A DNA stretch of 33,306 bases from Streptomyces sp. DH37 (GTDB lineage Bacteria; Actinomycetota; Actinomycetes; Streptomycetales; Streptomycetaceae). The notes beneath the pieces are model-generated. The model ran no database searches, was not told the DNA's origin, and was given only the letters and a program-made list of their open reading frames with translations. Position numbers and translations under genes: made by a program. The stretch is from the NCBI RefSeq assembly GCF_029813835.1, contig NZ_JARVKV010000073.1, forward strand, positions 1 to 33,306, read 5' to 3'. Positions 22,428 to 30,309 of this stretch are shown here, piece by piece (position 1 is the first letter of the stretch; every line of letters starts with the position of its first letter).

Positions 22428-22464
22428 GGGAGCCGGTCGCGCCGTACCGGGCGGAGGGGCCCCG

Positions 22465-23142
22465 TCAGTGGTCCTCGAAGTCCCAGTGGCGGGGCTCGGG
22501 CCGGCGGAGCAGCACCAGTCCGGTGCCGAGCAGCAGGGCCACGGCCGCGCCGCCGGCGAGCCACGGCACCCAGTTCGCGGCGGTGTGCCCGTAGACCGTG
22601 ACGAGCTTCCCCTCGCCCGACACGGAGGTGATGTCGCGGGGGGTGAGGATCACGTCGTCCGGACCGAGCAGATCGTTGTTCTCCCGGAAGTCCTCCAGGC
22701 CGCCGGTGTAGGACTCGCCGTTGGAATCGACCAGCGCGGCGGCCCCGTCGGGTTTCCGCGCCACGTACAACGTGATCAGCTCCAGGGAACCGTTCTCGCG
22801 TTTGGCCAGGATGCGGCGCTCGAAGACCTTTCCGTCCGCTCCGGCGAAGTCCCGCACGGCCCTGCCGGCCGCTCCCGTGGGGGCGCAGGCGGAGCCGGGA
22901 TCGCACGGGTGCGACGAGAACAGCGCGTTCTTCAGCTGTTCGGGGTTGTAGTGGGCGGCAATATTGGCCAGGCGGTCCTCGCTCGTCTCGCTGCCGGTGA
23001 AGACGTCGTTCCTGACGTCGGTCGACTTCACGTACTCACCGAACAGTTCGGACGTCGAGGTCTCCGGCGCCGCCGAGCCGCACGCGGACACCAGCACGGC
23101 GATCAGCGCCACGACGAACACCCCGGATCTGGCTCGCTTCAC
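22465..23142 (-). CDS. Lipoprotein with C-terminal membrane anchor, unknown function
   Basis: 225 residues from GTG 23142, with GAGGAAAG upstream. The signal peptide ends in a lipobox LVSACGS (Cys21). The extracytoplasmic part has two further cysteines (SSHPCDPGSACAPTG), likely a disulfide, and segments such as ERRILAKRENGSLELITLYV. The last 40 residues contain a membrane helix (WLAGGAAVALLLGTGLVLLR) and a short cytoplasmic tail, RPEPRHWDFEDH. If both ends are processed as predicted, the protein is anchored twice, which is unusual for a lipoprotein. I recognise no family. It has a terminator after it and a 509-base non-coding region before it. Confidence 0.78.
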   Translation of the reverse strand: MKRARSGVFVVALIAVLVSACGSAAPETSTSELFGEYVKSTDVRNDVFTGSETSEDRLANIAAHYNPEQLKNALFSSHPCDPGSACAPTGAAGRAVRDFAGADGKVFERRILAKRENGSLELITLYVARKPDGAAALVDSNGESYTGGLEDFRENNDLLGPDDVILTPRDITSVSGEGKLVTVYGHTAANWVPWLAGGAAVALLLGTGLVLLRRPEPRHWDFEDH

Positions 23143-23651
23143 GTACTTTCCTCACGGTTTCGCCGGGAGTCGGTCCCGGCATGGGTTCGATGCCCGGACG
23201 GGTTGCGCGGGGCTCCGGCCGGAGCCCCGTACAGCCCATTCCAGCGCCGGCCGCGTTGTTCGGCAGCCCCTCCTCCCGCCGCGAACAATCCCCCCGGGGC
23301 GCCGGGCGGGATGACCGGGACGGGAACGGTGAGTTTCCACCGGATTAACGGGGAACCACGGAACCGGTAATGCACCGTGTAATTCGCACAAACTCTCAGG
23401 AGGCCGGGAAAATATCCGCCGGGGAACATGCCGCGCGGTTACGATGAGGCCGCTTCGCCGACCGGCGCGGCGACTGCCGAGGCATCAGGGGAGGACGCCG
23501 ACCGCGGTTTTCAGGGGTGCGACGGATTCGGGGAGACGTCGTCGCGCAGAGGAATTCTGCACCGTGCATTTCCCCGAGGGGGCGATCGGGATTTCCTGGG
23601 GCTCGTCGCCCCGCCGTACCCGGAATTCTTTTCACGGAAGGTGAGAGACCT
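23143..23651. other. Long divergent intergenic region with palindrome and repeated motif
   Basis: It separates the lipoprotein gene from the fascin-like gene and is less GC-rich than its surroundings. It contains a perfect 20-bp palindrome, GGGGCTCCGGCCGGAGCCCC (23209-23228), and a 9-bp motif TGCACCGTG twice (23371-23379 and 23558-23566), both followed by an A/T-rich stretch. A 78-codon frame (23428-23664) overlaps the downstream start but has poor third-position GC, so I take it as non-coding. Promoters for both genes should lie here; no single strong -35/-10 stands out. Confidence 0.55.
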
Positions 23652-24338
23652 GTGCGACGCATGACCTCCGTTCTTCTGGCTCTGAGCGCTCTGGTGGGGG
23701 CCTCCGCGCTGACCGCCCCGGCGGCCGCGGCCGCCCCGCAGACCGGCCGTCCGGCCGCCGCGCAGGCCGCCGTACCGGCCGGCTGGGAGGTGGTCGAGGG
23801 GGACGCGATCGCGGCCCTGAACGGCGAGGCGGACGGCAAGCGCTCCGCCGCCCGGAACCTCACCGCGCAGGACGCCGCGGCGGACGAGACCACCCTCCTG
23901 GCGATGCAGTCGGCCCGCAACGGGCTCTTCGTCACGACCGAGAAGAACTACCCGGCTCCCCACACCGGTGCGCTGCGCGCCCGTTCCGCCGAGATCGGCG
24001 GTTCCTGGGAGGGCTTCGCCTTCGAGTGGGACGAGGCCTCCCAGACCTACGCCCTGAGGTCCCTGGCCAACGGCCTCTACGTGGCGGTGGAGAAGAACTT
24101 CGCCGGCAGCTCCCAGAACCTGCTGCGCGCCCGTTCCACCGGTGTGGGCGGCTGGGAGCGGTTCGTCGTGTACTACAACGAGGAGCTGGACCGCTGGGCG
24201 CTCCAGTCCACGCTGAACGGTCTCTTCGTCGCCATGGAGAACGGCTACACCGGCTCGCTCCAGTACGCGCTGCGCGCCCGTTCCGCCGAGATCGGCGGTT
24301 CCTGGGAGGAGTTCTTCCTCTACGAGCTGGGTGCCTGA
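23652..24338 (+). CDS. Secreted fascin-like beta-trefoil protein
   Basis: 228 residues from GTG 23652, preceded by GAAGGTGAG; ATG 23661 is also possible. The signal peptide is TSVLLALSALVGASALTAPA, with cleavage after AAAAAP. After a linker there are three repeats of about 48 residues (near 80-131, 132-180, 181-228). Each has the form LxS..NGLFV..EK..., then LRARS..GGSWE.F. This is the fascin/actin-cross-linking beta-trefoil pattern, a fold that binds sugars or proteins. It is exported and has no enzyme domain, so a lectin-like or surface-binding role is likely. Repeats 1 and 3 share 43 identical bases (23970-24012 and 24267-24309), which indicates recent duplication or gene conversion. It converges on the arabinofuranosidase gene. 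Confidence 0.82.
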   Translation: MRRMTSVLLALSALVGASALTAPAAAAAPQTGRPAAAQAAVPAGWEVVEGDAIAALNGEADGKRSAARNLTAQDAAADETTLLAMQSARNGLFVTTEKNYPAPHTGALRARSAEIGGSWEGFAFEWDEASQTYALRSLANGLYVAVEKNFAGSSQNLLRARSTGVGGWERFVVYYNEELDRWALQSTLNGLFVAMENGYTGSLQYALRARSAEIGGSWEEFFLYELGA

Positions 24339-24355
24339 GCCCCCGGCCGGACGGA

Positions 24356-24392
24356 AGGTGCCCGTACCCCGCGTCCCGGGGTGCGGGCACCT
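24356..24392. terminator. Bidirectional hairpin terminator
   Basis: A 16-bp stem (24356-24371 with 24377-24392) with one T-G pair and a 5-base loop lies between the convergent fascin-like and GH51 genes. Confidence 0.85.
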
Positions 24393-24407
24393 CCGTGCGG
24401 GCCCCGC

Positions 24408-26972
24408 CTACCGCGTGCGTTCCGCGATCCGCAGGAACGTGATCGAGTGGGGCGGGAAGGTGTGGGTGAAGGAGGTGTCCACGCCCCCGACGGTCGCGTG
24501 CTCGGGCCTGATCGGCCGGTCGTCGGCGGTGTTGACCGCGTCGGGGTCGCCCCGCAGGACGGTCAGGCGGGCGGTCGGCGCGACGGCCGCCCCCTCCCCG
24601 AGGTCGATCCGCGTACGGGCCGGGGCCTCCTGTGCGTTGACGACCTTGACGATCAGCTCGCCGGTGGCCTCGTCGCGGGCGACGACCTGGCGGAAGGGCT
24701 CGGCGGCCTTGTCGTCGGTGAAGCTCCCCCACCTCTCGCCGTCGAGGTAGAGGGTCACCTGGCGGCCGCGGACCTCGATCCGCACGTCGTACGCGCGGCC
24801 GGTCTCGATCACCGTGCCGTCCTCGACCATCGTCTCCTTGCCGCCGTCCACCGCCTTCTCCACCGCCGAGCGGGTGTTGCCCCAGCCGCCGAGGTTCCAC
24901 CAGTAGTGGTTGCCGGTGTCCTTCACGCCGAAGGCGATCAGGAAGCCCTCGCGGCCCTCCCGCTTGGTGGCCTTCACCCGCAGGTCGTAGTCGCGCCAGG
25001 CGGGGTCGCCCGCGGTGACCAGGGTGTCCTCGGCGGCCGTGTCGGTCTGGACGTACGCGCCGTCCTCGACCGTCCAGGCGCCGCGTCCGGCGGCTTCGGT
25101 CCACCTCCCCGCGCCGGCGGAGAAGTCGTCGGCGAACAGCTCCTCGCCGTCCGCCGACACGACCCTCACATCGTCGTACGCGGCGCTGGTGGCCCAGGTG
25201 GACAGGCCGATCGCGCCGGTGATCGGGCCGCTGACGGCGGGGGTCGGGGACGACCGGCTGGGCACGACCTCGTCCCCGGTGTTGGTCATGAACAGCTTCT
25301 GGGTCTCGTAGCTGGTCGAGCCCCAGGAGCGGGCGTTGTCGAACCAGATCATGTCCGGGCTCCACTGCACGTAGCCGGTGTTGGCCAGCAGCGGGGCGTA
25401 GGAGGCCATCTCGACGACGTCGGCGTTGCGCTCCAGGCCGGTCATGAACGCGGCCTCGGCGAGGGAGTTGCGGAAGCGGTTGTCCCGGGAGGCGTACTCG
25501 CCGAGGAACACCTTCGGCCCGGAGCGGTCGTAGGAGTCGTAGCGCTCGTTGTTCTCCAGGAACCAGCTCGGGCTGTTGTAGTAGTGCTCGTCGACCATCT
25601 CCACGCCGGACGCGCGGGCCAGCTCCCAGGCGCGGTCGAAGGTGCCGCCCGCGTCGTCGGGGCCGGAGTTGGCGATGACCGTGATCTCCGGGTGCTCGGC
25701 CCCGATCGCCTCGCGAAAGACGGCGAGGCGCTCGTAGTACGCGTCGGGCAGGTTCTCCTCGTTGCCGACGGCGAGGTGGGTGAGGCCGAACGGCTCGGGG
25801 TGGCCCATCCGGGCGCGCAGGCCGCCCCACTCCGAGGTGGCGGGGCCGTTGGCGAACTCGATCAGGTCCAGGGTGTCCGCCACGTGGCGGCGCAGCAGTG
25901 CGGGGTCGTCGGTGGCCTCGTTCTCGCCGCAGCCGGTGACCAGGGCGGGGACGACGGGCAGCGGCATCGCGCCGATGTCCTCGGCGAACTGGAAGTACTC
26001 GTAGTAGCCGAGGCCGTAGGACTGGTGGTAACCCCAGAAGTTGGCGTTGACGGCCCGCTCCTCGACGGGGCCGACGGTGTCCTTCCACTGGTAGGAGCGG
26101 CGGCGCTCCCAGTTGGGCGCCTCGTACGCCTCGTGGCTGCCGGTGTTGACCAGGCAGCCGCCGGGGAAGCGCAGGAAGCCGGGCTCCAGGGCGGCGATCT
26201 TCTCGGCGAGGTCCCTGCGCAGGCCGCCCGGGCGGCCCTTGTAGGTGTCGCGGGGGAAGAGCGAGACCATGTCGAGGCGGAGCGTGCCCGCGCCGCCCGC
26301 GGCCACGGTGAGCCGCCCGGTGGTGCCGGTGGTGCGGGCGGTGAGGGCGCCGGTGTACTTCGTCCAGCGGTCGCCGCGCACGGTGCGGCGCAGTGGCGCG
26401 GCGAGGGGTTCGCCGGACGCGTCGTGGAGGGTGACGGTCAGCGGGGTGCCGCGTCGGGCGTCGGTGCGGGCCCACACGGAGAAGTCGTACTTCTCGCCCT
26501 CCTCGACGGCGATCCCGGAGTTGTAGCCGGCGTTGGTGACGCCGTAGCGGGCGCCCGCGCCACCGGTTCCGCCGAGGTCGAGGCGGAGGTGGCTGCGGTT
26601 GCGCCCGTTCAGCCGGTGCTCGTCGTCCACGACCCGCGCGGCGCCGGTCGCGCCCGCGGTGGCGGCCTCGGTCCAGGCGGTGAGGCCGGTGTAGGAGGGG
26701 TGGTCGGCGGGGGCGTACTCGAAGGAGCGGTTCTGCACGAGTTCGGCGTACAGCCCGCCGTCGGCGGCGCGGTTGATGTCCTCGTAGAACACGCCGTACA
26801 TCCGCTCGCCGATCTGCGGGCCGGTGCGGGTGCGGTCGACGGTGAGGGTGTAGTCGGCGGGCTCGGCGGCGGACGCGGCCGGGGCGGCGGGGAGGGCGGC
26901 GAGCGCGCCCGCGAGGAGGGCGCCGGTGAGGAGGGCGATCGCGGGGGCTGGTCTGGGTCGTGTGCGCGGCAT
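24408..26972 (-). CDS. Secreted GH51 alpha-L-arabinofuranosidase
   Basis: 854 residues from ATG 26972, with GGGAG four bases upstream. Residues 1-37 are a signal peptide (PRTRPRPAPAIALL ... AASAAEPA). A family 51 start motif follows (GERMYGVFYEDINRAADGGL, AELVQNRSFEY), then a carbohydrate-binding-type beta domain (about 70-250), then the catalytic barrel: LRFPGGCLVNTG, the acid/base in LAVGNEENLPD (Glu405) and the nucleophile in VFLGEYASRDN (Glu492). A concanavalin-like module (about 610-760: FADDFSAGAGRWTEA, AYVQTD, LRVKATKREGREGFLIAFG, NHYWWNLGGWGN) is inserted before the C-terminal beta domain. It releases arabinose from arabinoxylan, arabinan or arabinogalactan outside the cell. No sugar transporter lies beside it, so the gene looks like an accessory insertion among core genes. 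Confidence 0.92.
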   Translation of the reverse strand: MPRTRPRPAPAIALLTGALLAGALAALPAAPAASAAEPADYTLTVDRTRTGPQIGERMYGVFYEDINRAADGGLYAELVQNRSFEYAPADHPSYTGLTAWTEAATAGATGAARVVDDEHRLNGRNRSHLRLDLGGTGGAGARYGVTNAGYNSGIAVEEGEKYDFSVWARTDARRGTPLTVTLHDASGEPLAAPLRRTVRGDRWTKYTGALTARTTGTTGRLTVAAGGAGTLRLDMVSLFPRDTYKGRPGGLRRDLAEKIAALEPGFLRFPGGCLVNTGSHEAYEAPNWERRRSYQWKDTVGPVEERAVNANFWGYHQSYGLGYYEYFQFAEDIGAMPLPVVPALVTGCGENEATDDPALLRRHVADTLDLIEFANGPATSEWGGLRARMGHPEPFGLTHLAVGNEENLPDAYYERLAVFREAIGAEHPEITVIANSGPDDAGGTFDRAWELARASGVEMVDEHYYNSPSWFLENNERYDSYDRSGPKVFLGEYASRDNRFRNSLAEAAFMTGLERNADVVEMASYAPLLANTGYVQWSPDMIWFDNARSWGSTSYETQKLFMTNTGDEVVPSRSSPTPAVSGPITGAIGLSTWATSAAYDDVRVVSADGEELFADDFSAGAGRWTEAAGRGAWTVEDGAYVQTDTAAEDTLVTAGDPAWRDYDLRVKATKREGREGFLIAFGVKDTGNHYWWNLGGWGNTRSAVEKAVDGGKETMVEDGTVIETGRAYDVRIEVRGRQVTLYLDGERWGSFTDDKAAEPFRQVVARDEATGELIVKVVNAQEAPARTRIDLGEGAAVAPTARLTVLRGDPDAVNTADDRPIRPEHATVGGVDTSFTHTFPPHSITFLRIAERTR

Positions 26973-26993
26973 GGGGCTCCCGACTCTTCGGTG

Positions 26994-27059
26994 TTCGAAA
27001 TGTCGTACACTGACCAGGACTTCGAACGAGAAGATAGGCACCTCCGGGAAGGCCGTCAA
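26994..27059 (-). promoter_or_regulatory. Strong GH51 promoter with two TTCGAA sites
   Basis: Minus strand: -35 TTGACG (27054-27059), a 17-base spacer, -10 TATCTT (27031-27036). TTCGAA occurs at 27021-27026, at the expected +1, and again at 26994-26999, 27 bases between centres. The second belongs to an imperfect palindrome (TGTTCGAAATGT). Placement over and after +1 suggests repression by a dimeric sugar-responsive regulator (inference). Confidence 0.7.
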
Positions 27060-27243
27060 CGCCCCGCACGGCAAACGGTCACCGCCCCTCGCTCCCTGCC
27101 GGGACACGGCGCGGGGTCACGGGCACGGACGCGGACCGCCGTGGCGACCGACGTCGAGGAGGCGGAAGTCCTCGCGGGATCCGGCGCACCGGCGGGCCGG
27201 GCGCCGCCCGGACGGCGGGCCGGAGCGGTCATGGCGGCGCGAC

Positions 27244-27288
27244 GCACGACGGCGCGCGCCCCGGGCTCCGGGGTGCGCGCCGTCGTGC
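27244..27288 (-). terminator. Hairpin terminator of the nucleoside operon
   Basis: A 20-bp stem (27244-27263 with 27269-27288) with a single G-T pair and a 5-base loop lies 18 bases downstream of the thymidine phosphorylase stop. It closes the five-gene minus-strand operon. The rest of 27060-27243 shows no gene. Confidence 0.88.
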
Positions 27289-27305
27289 AGCGGGTGGGGC
27301 GGGCG

Positions 27306-28586
27306 TCAGGCGATGCGGTCCAGGATCAGGGGGGTGGGTTCGAAGGGGGTGCCGTCCCCGGCGATCCCGATCGCGTCGCCGGTGAGGGCTTCGAGCGCGT
27401 AGTCGAAGCGCTCGGGGGTGTCGGTGTGGAGGGTCAGCAGCGGGGCGCCCGCGGTGACGCGGTCGCCGGGCTTGGCGTGCAGTTCCACACCGGCCCCGGC
27501 CTGCACCGGGTCCTCCTTGCGGGCGCGGCCCGCGCCCAGGCGCCAGGCGGCGACGCCCACCGCGTACGCGTCCAGCGTCGTGAGGACCCCGGAGGTCCCG
27601 GCGCGCAGGACGTGCTGCTCGCGGGCGACGGGCAGGGGCGCGTCCGGGTCGCCGCCCTGGGCGGCGATCATGCGGCGCCAGTGGTCCATCGCCGAGCCGT
27701 CGGCCAGTGCCTTGGCCGGGTCGGCGTCCGGCAGGCCGGCCGCGTCGAGCATCTCGCGGGCCAGCGCCAGCGTCAGCTCCACCACGTCGGCCGGTCCGCC
27801 GCCCGCCAGGACCTCCACCGACTCGCGGACCTCCAGGGCGTTGCCCGCGGTCAGGCCGAGCGGGGTGGACATGTCGGTGAGCAGGGCGACGGTCCGCACC
27901 CCGTGGTCGGTGCCGAGCCCGACCATGGTGGAGGCCAGCTCGCGGGCGTCGCCGAGGTTCTTCATGAAGGCGCCGGAGCCGACCTTGACGTCCAGGACGA
28001 GCGAGCCCGTCCCCTCCGCGATCTTCTTGGACATGATCGAGGAGGCGATCAGCGGGATCGCCTCGACCGTGCCGGTGACGTCCCGCAGCGCGTAGAGCTT
28101 CCGGTCGGCGGGCGCCAGCCCGTCGCCCGCCGCGCAGATCACCGCGCCCACCGAGCGCAGGACGTCCATCATCTCGTCGTTGCTCAGCAGCGCCCGCCAG
28201 CCGGGGATGGACTCCAGCTTGTCGAGCGTGCCGCCGGTGTGGCCCAGGCCGCGCCCCGAGAGCTGGGGGACGGCCGCGCCGCAGGCGGCGACCAGCGGGG
28301 CCAGCGGCAGGGTGATCTTGTCGCCGACGCCGCCGGTGGAGTGCTTGTCGGCGGTGGGGCGGGGCAGGGAGGAGAAGTCCATCCGCTCGCCGCTGGCGAT
28401 CATCGCGGCGGTCCAGCGGGCGATCTCCCCGCGCTCCATGCCGTTGAGCAGGATCGCCATGGCCAGGGCCGACATCTGCTCGTCGGCGACCTCGCCGCGG
28501 GTGTAGGCGTCGATGACCCAGTCGATCTGGGCGTCGCCGAGGCGGCCCCGGTCGCGCTTGGTACGGATGACGGAGATGGCGTCCAT
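27306..28586 (-). CDS. deoA: Thymidine (pyrimidine-nucleoside) phosphorylase
   Basis: 426 residues, ending the ABC operon. It phosphorolyses thymidine and deoxyuridine (some members also uridine) to base and (deoxy)ribose-1-phosphate. The family signature is present: SGRGLGHTGGTLDKLESIPG. So are the phosphate/Lys elements KHSTGGVGDKITLPLAP, SSIMSKKIAEG and LDVKVGSGAFMK, and the C-terminal domain starting AGAGVELHAKPGDRVTAG. The helical N-domain is VIRTKRDRGRLGDAQIDWVI. ATG 28586 has AAGGAG 13 bases upstream, longer than ideal. Forty bases separate it from cytidine deaminase, so the genes are co-transcribed. Together with the purine enzyme it feeds the pentose-phosphate mutase and DeoC. Confidence 0.95.
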   Translation of the reverse strand: MDAISVIRTKRDRGRLGDAQIDWVIDAYTRGEVADEQMSALAMAILLNGMERGEIARWTAAMIASGERMDFSSLPRPTADKHSTGGVGDKITLPLAPLVAACGAAVPQLSGRGLGHTGGTLDKLESIPGWRALLSNDEMMDVLRSVGAVICAAGDGLAPADRKLYALRDVTGTVEAIPLIASSIMSKKIAEGTGSLVLDVKVGSGAFMKNLGDARELASTMVGLGTDHGVRTVALLTDMSTPLGLTAGNALEVRESVEVLAGGGPADVVELTLALAREMLDAAGLPDADPAKALADGSAMDHWRRMIAAQGGDPDAPLPVAREQHVLRAGTSGVLTTLDAYAVGVAAWRLGAGRARKEDPVQAGAGVELHAKPGDRVTAGAPLLTLHTDTPERFDYALEALTGDAIGIAGDGTPFEPTPLILDRIA

Positions 28587-28626
28587 CAGAGGGGGATGCT
28601 CCTTGGGAGGGGTCGGGGGCGCCGGG

Positions 28627-29046
28627 TCAGCGGCCGGCGAGGTCGTCGGGGCCGAAGGCGTCCGGCAGGAGGTCGGACAGCGGCCGGATGCCGGAGGCGG
28701 TGTCGACCGCCAGGCCGGGGCCGCCGTGCTCCCACAGCAGCTGGCGGCAGCGGCCGCACGGCATCAGCACCTCGCCGCGGCCGTCGCAGCAGGTGAAGGC
28801 CACCAGCCGCCCGCCGCCGGTGGCGACCAGGTCCGAGACCAGGCCGCACTCGGCGCACAGCACGACCCCGTAGGCGGCGTTCTCCACGTTGCAGCCGGCG
28901 ACGACGCGCCCGTCGTCCACCAGCGCGGCGGCGCCGACCGGGTACTTCGAGTACGGGGCGTAGGCCCGGGACATCAGCTCCCGGGCCCTCTCCCGCAGCG
29001 CCGGCCAGTCGACCCGGCCGGCGTCCGTCGTACGGGACTCGCTCAC
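28627..29046 (-). CDS. cdd: Cytidine deaminase
   Basis: 139 residues, the size of the small tetrameric bacterial enzymes. It hydrolyses (deoxy)cytidine to (deoxy)uridine. The zinc site is CAECGLVSDL (Cys and catalytic Glu) with MPCGRCRQLLWE (two Cys), so three Cys bind zinc, as in the tetrameric class. Substrate residues are in NVENAAYG, and the N-terminus has AYAPYSKYPVGAAAL. GTG 29046 directly abuts the stop codon TAA of the permease gene (TAAGTG), which indicates translational coupling. Confidence 0.95.
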   Translation of the reverse strand: MSESRTTDAGRVDWPALRERARELMSRAYAPYSKYPVGAAALVDDGRVVAGCNVENAAYGVVLCAECGLVSDLVATGGGRLVAFTCCDGRGEVLMPCGRCRQLLWEHGGPGLAVDTASGIRPLSDLLPDAFGPDDLAGR

Positions 29047-30309
29047 TTACTTGCCCTCGCCCTTCCGGTAGGCGTGCCCGTTGGCCTTGGGCATCCGCAG
29101 CCGCTGCGCGGACATCGCCAGCACCAGCAGCGTGACGACGTACGGGGCGGCGCTCACGAACTGGCTGGGCACCTCGTCCACCGACGAGTACCACACGAAC
29201 AGCACCAGACCGACGAACGCCATGACCGCTCCGGTCAGGTACTTCTTCCGGTACACCGCCCAGGCGGTGGCCAGGACCAGCAGGATCGCCAGCAGCAGGA
29301 GCAGGGCGTGGACGTTCTGGCCGCCGCCGCGCAGGTTGAGGCTGTCGGCGTAGCCGAAGAGTCCGGCGCCCAGCGCCAGACCGCCCGGCATCCAGTTGCC
29401 GAAGATCATCGCGGCGAGGCCGATGTAGCCGCGTCCGCCGGTCTGGCCCTCCTGGTAGATGTGGGAGGCGACCTCGGCGAGGAAGACGCCGCCCAGGCCG
29501 GCGAAGCCGCCGGAGATCATCACGGCGATGTACTTGTACTTGTAGACGTTGACGCCCAGGCTCTCCGCCGCGATCGGGTTCTCGCCGCAGGAGCGCAGCC
29601 GCAGGCCGAAGGCGGTCCTCCACAGCACCCACCGGCTGAGCGGGATCATGGCGACGGCCACGACCGTCAGCAGGGAGAGGTTGGTGACCAGGCCGCCCAG
29701 GAGGCCGGCGACGTCCGAGACGAGGAACCAGTGCTTGGCGTTGAGCGTGGCCATGGCGTCGGACAGCCCGGGGACGGTGATCTGGGTGATCGATTCGATC
29801 GGCGGCGACTGCTTGCTGGTGCCGCCCTCCATCTCCTCGAAGGTGAAGCTGGACAGGTAGCGGGTGGCGCCGACGGCGAGGATGTTGATGGCCACACCGG
29901 AGACGATGTGGTTGACGCCGAAGGAGACGGTGGCGATCGCGTGCAGCAGACCGCCCAGCGCGCCGCCGACGACGCCCATGACCACGCCCGTCCACGGGCC
30001 CCACTGGACGCCGGCCCAGGCGCCGAACCAGGTGCCCAGGATCAGCATGCCCTCCAGACCGATGTTGATCACACCGGCCCGCTCCGCCCACAGGCCGCCC
30101 AGGCCCGCGAGCCCGATGGGGACGGCCAGCCGCAGGGCGGCCGAGGTCTGCCCCACGGAGGTGATGCCGTGGGCGCCGGTGATCAGCCGTACGGCCGAGA
30201 CCAGTGCCAGGACGCCGGCGATGATGAGCATCCACTCGGCGAGGGTGAGGCGGCGGCGGGCGGTCTTCTTCGGCTGCTGTGCGGCCGGCTTGGTGAGGAC
30301 GGTGCTCAC
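29047..30309 (-). CDS. Nucleoside ABC transporter permease (second)
   Basis: 420 residues, mostly hydrophobic, with roughly 9-11 membrane helices. It belongs to the BPD_transp_2 (branched-chain amino acid/ribose/nucleoside) permease family: AERAGVINIGLEGMLILG, FGVNHIVSGVAINILA, FGLRLRSCGENPIAAESLGV (the EAA-like loop contacting the ATPase) and MISGGFAGLGGVFLAE. The motif RAGVINIGLEGMML-type is typical of NupQ/YufQ-like nucleoside permeases. GTG 30309 overlaps the stop of the first permease by four bases (GTGA). The extra C-terminal region has two to three more helices and a basic tail (RMPKANGHAYRKGEGK). Confidence 0.92.
   Translation of the reverse strand: MSTVLTKPAAQQPKKTARRRLTLAEWMLIIAGVLALVSAVRLITGAHGITSVGQTSAALRLAVPIGLAGLGGLWAERAGVINIGLEGMLILGTWFGAWAGVQWGPWTGVVMGVVGGALGGLLHAIATVSFGVNHIVSGVAINILAVGATRYLSSFTFEEMEGGTSKQSPPIESITQITVPGLSDAMATLNAKHWFLVSDVAGLLGGLVTNLSLLTVVAVAMIPLSRWVLWRTAFGLRLRSCGENPIAAESLGVNVYKYKYIAVMISGGFAGLGGVFLAEVASHIYQEGQTGGRGYIGLAAMIFGNWMPGGLALGAGLFGYADSLNLRGGGQNVHALLLLLAILLVLATAWAVYRKKYLTGAVMAFVGLVLFVWYSSVDEVPSQFVSAAPYVVTLLVLAMSAQRLRMPKANGHAYRKGEGK

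Noticed and set aside
23428..23664. 78-codon frame overlapping the start of the fascin-like gene (ATGA)
   Set aside because: Only about two thirds of third positions are G or C, against nearly all in real genes here; no motif. The overlap is probably accidental.
24381..28796. A 1471-codon plus-strand open frame spanning the GH51 and thymidine phosphorylase genes
   Set aside because: It is antisense to two clear enzymes with all catalytic motifs and crosses a terminator and a promoter. Long antisense frames arise from the high GC of third positions.
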